A stretch of DNA of 64,000 bases from Morinoia aosen (Eukaryota > Arthropoda > Malacostraca > Amphipoda > Talitridae). Within the stretch, counting starts at the first letter, position 1, and each line of letters begins with the position of its first letter. The stretch is from positions 65,905,581-65,969,580 of the forward strand of contig CM059576.1 of assembly GCA_030386875.1 (NCBI GenBank). Direction: 5' to 3'. The notes beneath the pieces were generated by a model, which worked only from the letters and a program-made list of their open reading frames with translations, was not told where the DNA came from and made no database searches. Below, in pieces: positions 56,672-64,000 of the stretch. A program made the position numbers and the translations under genes.

Positions 56672-58495
56672 ATGAATTCAGCATTAGATGCACTTGCTAC
56701 CAATGGCAGCTCTGCAAGGGCAGCTTTGGGGTTGGCTTTACCCGCTGCTGGACAGGCTGGAGGTTTTGTCTCTGTGGCGCCTGCTTCATCGCATCAAGGG
56801 ACTGAGCCTGCCTTATCTCAGTTGCTGGGACCTCCTTGCATGACTGATGTAACAATTAAACCATTGACTTTCAAATCCATTCTTGCACCAACATCTGGTG
56901 CTGCAGCTGGTGGTGAGGCCATTAGCCAAGCTGACAATGACCAAACAGATGTGGTTCTGGAGCTCTGCAGCCATGTGGAGCGTATTATGCAGCAAATGGA
57001 GTCTGGCAAGGCTGAGGCTCTGTCTTCTCGTGCTCGAAAGGCCATCTCACGAATGAAAGGGAAAATGATTCTTTTCGCCAGTTCCGCTGAGGATGAGCTT
57101 AGACACCTCTCAGCTTCAGGCCATCAGAGGGATGATTGTGACTCATCTGAAGTGGAGCCGCTATCACCGCGTATTGCGAGCGATGATCATAACTCGTCGG
57201 AAGTGGAGCCTGTGTCTGAGAGTGATTCTGATAGTTATTGTCCCTCACTGGGTTCAAAGCCAGTTAAGTTTCTGCTTAAAAGTGGAGGCCAGAGGAACAG
57301 GTTATTGCCAAATATTGCTTCTGCTGGTGCTTCTCTTGAAGAACGCTTTATACATGCTTTGGAATGGCTGGATACCCGTGTTGTCCCAGCTCCTGAGCCC
57401 TTTGACCCTGCAAGTGGGCAATCTTTCCCCTCTTTCCTGGAATCGTTTGAAGAGTACTGCCAACACACTTTTCGTGGAAGAGATAGGTCATGTGTTTCAG
57501 AACTTGGCCGTCATCTGAGAGGAAACATGCACGAGGCTTTCCTGGCACACCGAGCTCAAGCAGACTCATACTCTGCAATTAAGAAGAAGCTGTTGGCTTG
57601 GTTTGGAGAGTCAAAGGCCAAGCACACTGCTGGGGGTAGAGCTATGTTTGCCCAGGCATCATTGCAAGCCAAAGAGTCAATCAGGCTCTATGCATCACGT
57701 CTGAAAAACCTCTTTAAACTAGCCTATCCAAGAAAATCGACTGAACACAGCAAGACGCTGCAGGACAAGTTCTTCAGCACAATTCCAAGAAAATACAGGA
57801 TCCAAGTTCGGAGTGCTCTCTCTGTGTCCAAGACCCTCGAGGGCAGAAGCCTGGGATGGTCTCGCATTGTGACATTAGTTGGTGCCCTTGAGGAGGCCCT
57901 TTCAGAGCCAGATGTTGTTGAGCTTGCTTCACCAGCTGCTCTTAATGTTGTGGATCTCTGGCATTATCAAGATGTTTCTGCAATGCATGATGCAGCTACC
58001 CAGTGTGGCCCATCAGTTGATTTTCAACCATCATGTAGTTATGTTGTGCAGCCAAATCAAAGTTGGAGTGCAAGACAAGCTACAGTCAGGGACAGAGGAA
58101 TTCCACGGTTTGAGAATCTGTCAACCACCGAGCAGGAGTTATCTCGCACCTGCCACTACTGTGGTCGCCTGGGGCACACCCAACGTGTCTGTCGTCGCCG
58201 TCTTGGACTCTGTCTGGCTTGTGGATCCAGAGACCATTACCTTGATCAATGTCAAGCTCGTTCTCCCCGTCGCAGTTTTGTGCGTCGAGTCAGCGCTGGC
58301 GATGACAGAGTTGACAGAACTCTGCGTTGGGACGAGTCAGCACGCGCACGTTCTTCCCAGCCAAGGCGGTACCGCAGTCAGGCAGATAATCGTGTGACCG
58401 ATGCAATTCCTGTGGATAATGTTGAAACTCAGGAGAACCAGTTCTCATTAAACCGGCTTGCTCCGAGGACAAGGGGGCAACCTCGGAGCTATTAG
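56672..58495 (+). CDS. Retrotransposon gag (capsid and two zinc knuckles)
   Basis: 607 codons from the first in-frame ATG (MNSALDALATNGSS); the frame itself is open from 56621. An N-terminal acidic/Ser-rich region is followed by a capsid-like segment (about residues 235-400; FPSFLESFEEYC and KKKLLAWFGESKAK) and two CCHC knuckles near the C-terminus (CHYCGRLGHTQRVC, CLACGSRDHYLDQC). The product would build the cytoplasmic particle and package the element RNA. It ends at TAG 58493-58495, overlapping the pol frame by about 68 bases; pol lies in the -1 frame. Fully open, no lesion seen. Confidence 0.85.
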   Translation: MNSALDALATNGSSARAALGLALPAAGQAGGFVSVAPASSHQGTEPALSQLLGPPCMTDVTIKPLTFKSILAPTSGAAAGGEAISQADNDQTDVVLELCSHVERIMQQMESGKAEALSSRARKAISRMKGKMILFASSAEDELRHLSASGHQRDDCDSSEVEPLSPRIASDDHNSSEVEPVSESDSDSYCPSLGSKPVKFLLKSGGQRNRLLPNIASAGASLEERFIHALEWLDTRVVPAPEPFDPASGQSFPSFLESFEEYCQHTFRGRDRSCVSELGRHLRGNMHEAFLAHRAQADSYSAIKKKLLAWFGESKAKHTAGGRAMFAQASLQAKESIRLYASRLKNLFKLAYPRKSTEHSKTLQDKFFSTIPRKYRIQVRSALSVSKTLEGRSLGWSRIVTLVGALEEALSEPDVVELASPAALNVVDLWHYQDVSAMHDAATQCGPSVDFQPSCSYVVQPNQSWSARQATVRDRGIPRFENLSTTEQELSRTCHYCGRLGHTQRVCRRRLGLCLACGSRDHYLDQCQARSPRRSFVRRVSAGDDRVDRTLRWDESARARSSQPRRYRSQADNRVTDAIPVDNVETQENQFSLNRLAPRTRGQPRSY

Positions 58496-59964
58496 ATCAG
58501 ACCCCCACGCCCGCAAACTTGCCTGATGAGCTCAGTTTTCAGGAGAGGACTTGTTGCTCTGATGCTGGTGGACTAGTCGATGCTGCAGAGACACGGTGCG
58601 ATGACCCCGCTGGGCCTTTTCAACCAGTAGTTGCTGAGACTGATAACTTTGTTCCACCTCTTGCTGTCAATGTTGCTTCTCTTGAGCCGGCTGAGCTACT
58701 CATTCTCCAAGTTGACCTTGAAGGCCGTAAACTGTGTGCTCTTATTGACTCAGGGGCTTCTGCCTCTCTTATCCGGTCCAGGTGCCTTCCTGTTGGTATT
58801 TTTCCCCAGGATGAGTCTTTGAGGATTGTGGGACTTGGAGGAGGTGTCAGTGTATTGGGTAGTGTCTGTCTTCAAGTTTCTTATCCTGGGTTGACCTTGA
58901 AATCATCCCAGTTTCTGGTTGTCGATGATGAGGCTATCAAGTATGATGTTATTCTGGGTGTGGACTTTTTGACTATTAATAAGTTAGTTGTTGATTTTTG
59001 TAGACAAGCATTGAAGCAATCTTTAGCTGTGGGCTTTGTTGAAGTTTATCTTGCCTTGAATAACACCCTAGACCAAGTGATTTACAGAAATATTCCTGTG
59101 TATGCTCAGGAAGATGTCAAGCTTCAGACCGGTACTTTGTGTTCAGTGCCAGTTACCGGTGCAGCAGAGTCATCCGCTGACTTGTATTATGATGGTTTCA
59201 TTGGAAAACCCGCGCGTGTGTTTGGTGTGGAAGGTGTGATTGGCATAGAAGGTGGAATTGGATCTGTGCTTGTGACCAGAGATGCTCTTGGTACCCATTC
59301 TAGAGACACTATACAGAAGGGAATGCAAGTGGGTACGGTCTCTTCTGTTGTAGACTTGCCTGCGGAAGTTGACCCTGTTGGTGACTCATGGAGTTTGGCT
59401 AGATTAAAGAAAGAATTTCCTTTAACTGGATTGTCTGAGTGTGAAGTTTGCATGGTACATGACATGATGTTGCACCACAAGGGAGTATTGAGCTGTGATG
59501 AGTCAGATGTTGGTCGCATTGGTGCTACTGCACAACGAATTGAATTACATGACAGCACTCCAATTCGTCAAAAGCCTCGTCGCTTTCCTCAGCCTATTGC
59601 AGAGGAAATTGAGAGACAGTGTGTTGACTTGAAGTCACTGGATATCATTGAAAACAGCAACAGCCCATGGTCCTCACCTGTGGTGCCTATAAGAAAGAAA
59701 GATGGTACCATCCGTTTATGCATTGACTACCGCAAATTGAACTCTGTCACTAAACCAGACAGGTTTCCGATGCCTAATGTCACTGATCTTGTATTCAGCT
59801 GGCATGGCATGAAGTTCTTCACTACCCTGGACCTTGTCAAGGGCTACTATCAGATCCCCCTTGAACATTCAAGTAAAGAACTCACTGCTTTTTCAACTCC
59901 CTCCAATCATTATCAGTTCAAGCGTCTCAGTTTTGGCCTTAGAAATGCTCCAGCAGCTTTTTAA
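58430..59964 (+). CDS. pol part 1: protease 1 and reverse transcriptase N-terminal half
   Basis: Open in the -1 frame relative to gag from about 58430, with no obvious own start, so expression would need frameshifting. Retropepsin 1: ALIDSGASASLI holds the catalytic Asp (codon at 58747) and YDVILGVDFL the second conserved motif. Reverse transcriptase from about 59560: WSSPVVPIRKKDGTIRLCID, the motif A region FFTTLDLVKGYYQIPL, and FGLRNAPAAF. It stops at TAA 59962-59964, immediately after that motif, in the middle of the RT domain. RT continues in other frames after the break. Confidence 0.85.
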
Positions 59965-60346
59965 CAAGAAATGCAGACCATCCTGAATGGGTTCCTAATA
60001 AAGAAGTAATTGTATATATCGATGACATCCTCATTATGTCTCAATCATTTGAACGTTATTTGCAGCTCGCTGGCCAGGTACTGAGTGCTTTCAATGAACA
60101 TGGAGTGAAGGTGAAGCCCAATAAGTGTTGCTGGTTTCAGAGTAGTGTACCATTTCTGGGTCATGTTGTCAGTGAGGCAGGCTTACAGAAAGCTCCTGAG
60201 TATGTGGAAAAGGTCTTGAACTTCCCACAGCCTGAAACTGTGCATCACCTAAGGCAATTTTTGGGCCTGGTAAACTTCCAGAGGAAGTTCTTGCCACACT
60301 GTTCTGAGGTGGCCCTAAGAACCATAAGTTAAATTGGACAGAATCA
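59965..60346 (+). pseudogene. pol part 2: remainder of the reverse transcriptase (broken)
   Basis: The YIDD catalytic motif is visible near 60014-60025, in a frame shifted relative to the part before it. An open stretch at 60036-60332 carries the thumb/connection region (PFLGHVVSEAGL, LRQFLGLVNFQRKFLP). The frame changes again near 60305, where it no longer joins the RNase H frame. So this copy has at least three separate breaks within 350 bases of the RT, while everything on both sides is open. Confidence 0.8.
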
Positions 60347-63142
60347 ATGGCAGTTGCTTTTGTTAAGTTGAAGGAGATGATGGCCCATGACATCTTACTT
60401 GCTTTCCCTGATTACAGCCCTGGTGCCTGCAAGCCTGAATTGTTTGTTGATGCATCTGGTAGTGGTGCTGGTGCATGTCTGACACAGGTCCAGAGTGGTG
60501 CAAGGAAGGTTATTGCCTATAATTCTATGACATTTTCTGCCCCTCAACGTAAATACTCCACGATTGACAGAGAGCTAGCTGCAATAAGATGGGGTATTAA
60601 GTGTTTCCGTCCATTCTTGTTTGGAATTCTTTTCATTTTGTTCACGGACCACAGACCATTGATCTATATGCACAACATGTCCAGTCAGAATTCACGTATT
60701 GCTCGTACCCTTCAGGAACTTGCTGAGTTTGATTTTGAATTACGATATTGTAAAGGAAAAGATAACTTTGTGGCTGATATTCTCTCACGACTGCCTGGGG
60801 CCATAGATGTACTTGAGTCGTCCACTCCAGATCCGGCATATCTTCCTTCTGGTTTGAAGCTGATTTGTAAAGTTGATGGAGGAGGTGACTGCTTGGTTGA
60901 AAGCCTCATGCATGTATTGGAGCATCATCAAGCTCATGTCAACCCTGAGATTGCCTTACCAGGGTCCACCACTGCCTTGAGAAAGTTGCTGGTGGATGAG
61001 CTGTTAGCAAATGGAGCTAAATACAATTTGAAAATTCCTCCTACTGTGAGACGTGAATTGTGTATGATGCGCCAACCAGGACAACTTCTTATGGAGAGTG
61101 CATTGTTGGCTTTCACTGTTCTTTTTGATCTAGAGGTTTGGGTGCACTGTGGGATGGAGATGCCTATTATTCATTCTTTATCTCCTGTTTCTACACCGGA
61201 TCCATGTAAGCGTGTTCATGTACAGTTGCTTGCTGGTTGTCATTATAACCCTGTCTGTGAAGGGAAGTTGTATGCACCCCCACCCCTGGAATCACTGCCT
61301 GAGCCTCTGCTGCGTGATGATTTTAATTCTTCTGGAGAGTTAAGTGATGGGGAAGACACAGATGTTGTGGCTCAACTAGAAGCATTGAATGTCATGTGTT
61401 CCTGTCCTAAATCTATTTGTACCTTTGCCACTGTTCAATTTGGAGATGCTACCTACTGTTCATTACTGGATACGGGTGCCCAAGTCAGTATGCTGTCTCG
61501 GGATGTGTGGAATGCCTTGCCTGCTGCTGTTAAGTCCTCCACTGAGATTGACAATGAGGGTTTTGAGCTTCATGGAGTTGGAGGTCATCCTTGTAAGGTT
61601 GATTTTGTTGTTCACTTGAGATTTAAGTTTATGGGACAGGACATTGAGTGTGATTTTCCGTTTGCTGTAGTACCCAGACAGGTTTCGCCAGTATGTGTTC
61701 TGTTAGGGGCCAATTTCCTTAAGAGATTTCAAGCATGCTTGGATTTTTCTCAGGGACTGGTTAGTATACATCTTGGGGGCTCAAGGTTCTCATTTTGCAC
61801 TAGACTCAAGGAACAACCTGTTACAGGGATGTACTTCTGTTTCCAGCATGTCTTGGTGTCTGAGCCTCCAGTGTTTCAGTTGGCCAGTGAAGAAAGTTTG
61901 CGGTTGCTTCAGTCTCAGGATGAAGCATTGAGTCTTCTGAAATCCAAGGTTGTAGAAGGTATTGATCCTAAGCTTTGGAACAGTCCAGGCTTGGGGAGGT
62001 TTGGTAGATTCTCAGACCGGCTGACTGTCTTACATGACTTGTTGTGGTTCAAAGGTCCTCTCAAATCAGTCCCTGTTGTGACTTTTAAATTCTTGGTTGA
62101 GGTTATGGTTACCATTCACTTCCAAATGGCCCATTTAGGGAAACACAAGTTAATTGATTCTACTTTGAAACAGGTTTGGCATCCTGACATTTATTCAATA
62201 GCTAATGATATTTGCACCTCTTGCATCAAATGCCAATTCTGTAAGGTCTCTTCGCAACCTGTGAGTCCACCAGTCCTGAAAATAGTTACCACTTTGCTTT
62301 TTGAGTTAGTCTCAGTTGATCTTGTTGACTTCCCTCTAACAGCACGAGGCCATTGCTCGATCTTGATGGTTGTGGACCACCATTCTAAATGGTTGATGGC
62401 TGTGCCATTGAAAGACAAAAGGGGAACAACAGTTTCTAATGCTTTTGAACACCGCGTTCTTCCTGCTCTTGTGCGCTTGCCTGATCGACTTTTGTCGGAT
62501 AATGGACCGGAATTTAGGAGTGCTGTCTTTAATGATGTGTTGGAAAAATTTAGTATTGACCATACCTACTCTACTCCTTATTGCCCAGCCTCCAATGGAG
62601 GTGTTGAGAGAGTTAATCGCACTATAAGTGAGATTTTGCGCACTCTGGGTGACAAAGCTGGTGAGTGGGATCTGATTTTGCCCCGAGCAGTAATGATCTA
62701 TAACACTACCATACACCGGGAGATTGGCATGTCTCCCTCAGAATACATAATGTCTAAGGCTCACAATGTGACACAGAAGCCTCTGCTTGACAACCGTGAA
62801 AAAAAGTGTTGGTCTGATGGACATCCTCGATTTCTCCCATTTAAGCTCGGACAGCTTGTGTTGCGCAGGATACCCTATCAAAGTAAAACCTGTGTGAGTA
62901 AATTGCTCCCTAAATTTGATGGTCCCTTCAAAGTAATAAATGTTCAAAATAATGGGGTGACCTATGTCATTGAATTGATTGGCGGTAAGAATTCTGGTCT
63001 TACTAAAGCGGTACATCACAGACAGCTCAAAAGATTTTGTACGCCCCCAAACTACTCGAGTGAAAGAGCTGGATTTGATGTAAATCAAGCTCCTCCATCT
63101 GGTGGGTCTTTTGAGCTAGATTATAGGCGTGGCCCCAATTAG
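60347..63142 (+). CDS. pol part 3: RNase H, OTU-like protease, protease 2, integrase
   Basis: 931 open codons; the ATG is only the first Met after the last break. RNase H (residues about 30-150): ELFVDASGSGAG, DRELAAI, FTDHRPL. OTU-like cysteine protease (about 170-305): VDGGGDCLVESL with the candidate nucleophile Cys182, LRKLLVDELL, and VQLLAGCHYNPV with the candidate His299. Retropepsin 2 (about 350-470): SLLDTGAQVSML with Asp375 and VCVLLGANFL. Integrase (about 585-800): an HHCC zinc site (HFQMAHLGKH...CTSCIKC), then the D-D-E core (VSVDLVDF, LSDNGPEF, NGGVERVNRT), and a C-terminal region with PKFDGPFKVI. All catalytic residues named are present. It ends at TAG 63140. Confidence 0.9.
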   Translation: MAVAFVKLKEMMAHDILLAFPDYSPGACKPELFVDASGSGAGACLTQVQSGARKVIAYNSMTFSAPQRKYSTIDRELAAIRWGIKCFRPFLFGILFILFTDHRPLIYMHNMSSQNSRIARTLQELAEFDFELRYCKGKDNFVADILSRLPGAIDVLESSTPDPAYLPSGLKLICKVDGGGDCLVESLMHVLEHHQAHVNPEIALPGSTTALRKLLVDELLANGAKYNLKIPPTVRRELCMMRQPGQLLMESALLAFTVLFDLEVWVHCGMEMPIIHSLSPVSTPDPCKRVHVQLLAGCHYNPVCEGKLYAPPPLESLPEPLLRDDFNSSGELSDGEDTDVVAQLEALNVMCSCPKSICTFATVQFGDATYCSLLDTGAQVSMLSRDVWNALPAAVKSSTEIDNEGFELHGVGGHPCKVDFVVHLRFKFMGQDIECDFPFAVVPRQVSPVCVLLGANFLKRFQACLDFSQGLVSIHLGGSRFSFCTRLKEQPVTGMYFCFQHVLVSEPPVFQLASEESLRLLQSQDEALSLLKSKVVEGIDPKLWNSPGLGRFGRFSDRLTVLHDLLWFKGPLKSVPVVTFKFLVEVMVTIHFQMAHLGKHKLIDSTLKQVWHPDIYSIANDICTSCIKCQFCKVSSQPVSPPVLKIVTTLLFELVSVDLVDFPLTARGHCSILMVVDHHSKWLMAVPLKDKRGTTVSNAFEHRVLPALVRLPDRLLSDNGPEFRSAVFNDVLEKFSIDHTYSTPYCPASNGGVERVNRTISEILRTLGDKAGEWDLILPRAVMIYNTTIHREIGMSPSEYIMSKAHNVTQKPLLDNREKKCWSDGHPRFLPFKLGQLVLRRIPYQSKTCVSKLLPKFDGPFKVINVQNNGVTYVIELIGGKNSGLTKAVHHRQLKRFCTPPNYSSERAGFDVNQAPPSGGSFELDYRRGPN

Positions 63143-64000
63143 TTTTTTTGTTTGTCTGTATTATCCAGCATGCATCAGTCTGAATTTGTTCTGTTTTCTC
63201 CAGTCTTTTGAGTGATTTTATATGTTAAGTGTAGAGTGTAAAGTTTAAAAGTGTTTAAATGTGTGTTTTTAAATGTTCATTGGTTGATTTGTGTTCTTGA
63301 TTTTGCTGTGTTTTTGTGTCTGAATTGTTTCTTAATGCACTGTCTTTCTTTCATTTCCAGTCACTCAGATTTACAGTAAAACCAGTGTAATATTATTTAT
63401 TGGCAGAGCTATTCCTTCACCTTATAGAACCAAGTGTTGATCTGGTGAGTGTTGCTTATTGTACAGTTTGCTTTGCTTGTATATATTTTTTGTTGCTTTA
63501 GGCTAAGATTTACTTTATGTTGAGCATGATGTTTTCTTTTGGCATATTGGTTCTTTTATTTCTTTTTGTTGAAAGATCAAGTTTTTCAGTTTGCTAGATT
63601 TCAAGACCATTTTTTGTAATAATATTTTTTCTGAGTTACTCATTTGAGTTTTGTTGTTGAATGATTTTATTTGAGTTTAATTTCATTCATATTCATTTCA
63701 TAGTCCATTTTTTCAGTTGCTTTGTTTCATTTTTAGTTAGTGCATTTACTTTATTTAGCATGAATTCATTTTCAGCATGGTTTATTTAGTTCTGCTTCTT
63801 ACTTTATTTTGAAGTTCAATTTTGAGGAATCCCAAAGGAATGGGTATGGTTTATTTTCTTTTTTCCTGCATTTTTAATTTTGTTTTATTTCTGTTTTCAG
63901 GGCTTTTTTTGGTTGTACTGGCTTCTGATTTATCTTCACTGTTTCTGAGCCCTGTCACTTGTTGTTGCATGTACAATCATCTGTTCCACAATAAACTATC
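63143..64000 (+). other. T-rich non-coding tail of the gypsy-type element
   Basis: No open frame and no copy of the candidate 5' LTR. A purine-rich cccaaaggaatgggtatgg at about 63832-63850 is a possible polypurine tract, but what follows does not obviously match the left side. The 3' LTR is probably beyond the window. Confidence 0.5.

Larger units (their letters stand above)
55170..64000 (+). mobile_element. Ty3/gypsy-type LTR retrotransposon with OTU and second protease domains (runs off the window)
   Basis: Order: candidate 5' LTR, primer site (56411), gag (56672-58495), then pol in the -1 frame: protease 1, reverse transcriptase, RNase H, OTU-like cysteine protease, protease 2, zinc-binding and catalytic integrase (to 63142), then at least 858 bp of T-rich non-coding DNA. 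Integrase after RNase H is the Ty3/gypsy arrangement. No envelope gene is seen. Long open frames and few breaks (a stop at 59962, a frame change near 59990 and another near 60305) indicate a recent insertion that is no longer autonomous. Confidence 0.85.

Noticed and set aside
63361..63443. Small exon between tttccag and gtgagt
   Set aside because: No open reading frame of note and such signals are frequent in T-rich DNA.

Overview
Eukaryotic, AT-rich nuclear DNA with intron-split genes and very dense transposable elements, most consistent with an arthropod (probably insect) genome. The pointers are a C2H2 zinc-finger array of arthropod style, an I-type LINE with RNase H, Penelope-like elements (PLEs), PIF/Harbinger, hAT and Tc1/mariner-like DNA transposons, and a Ty3/gypsy-type element. 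No bacterial features, CRISPR arrays or convincing tRNA/rRNA genes are visible. I cannot name the species.

Layout. 1-10.7 kb: no supportable gene; several minisatellites (46-bp, 17-bp, 32-bp units), a palindrome, a possible tRNA-derived SINE and a copy of a dispersed repeat family. 10.7-18.05 kb, minus strand: a decayed I-type LINE (CCHC ORF1, then endonuclease-RT-RNase H-CCHC ORF2) with part of a second LINE ORF1 joined at its 5' side. 18.6-44.95 kb, minus strand: one host-type zinc-finger gene reconstructed from exons whose splice phases agree: 44856-44947 (tentative), 42082-42235, 38407-38528, and a large finger exon 20264-22612 with an in-frame stop at 20516. Its 15.8-kb intron (22613-38406) has been filled by nested insertions: a miniature LTR element (TRIM), and a 31-bp-type minisatellite that was hit twice, by a 7.1-kb Harbinger and a 4.9-kb hAT only 18 bp apart. 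The hAT contains a mariner-like element whose left inverted repeat is itself split by a PLE. 39.2-54.6 kb: a second PLE inside a dispersed repeat, a LINE scrap, a solo LTR, a large foldback mosaic, a third PLE, a 15-bp minisatellite and a long A/T-rich palindrome.

55.2-64 kb, plus strand: a young but broken Ty3/gypsy-type LTR retrotransposon. Its pol is unusual. After protease, RT and RNase H it carries an OTU-type cysteine protease domain and a second retropepsin domain before a complete integrase. This gag / PR1-RT-RH-OTU-PR2-IN order is the most notable thing in the window. The second most notable is hammerhead-ribozyme-like cores in all three PLE remnants, with 12-bp target duplications round two of them.

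Target-site duplications and inverted termini were read directly by eye; family names rest on recognised protein motifs; functions and history are inference.
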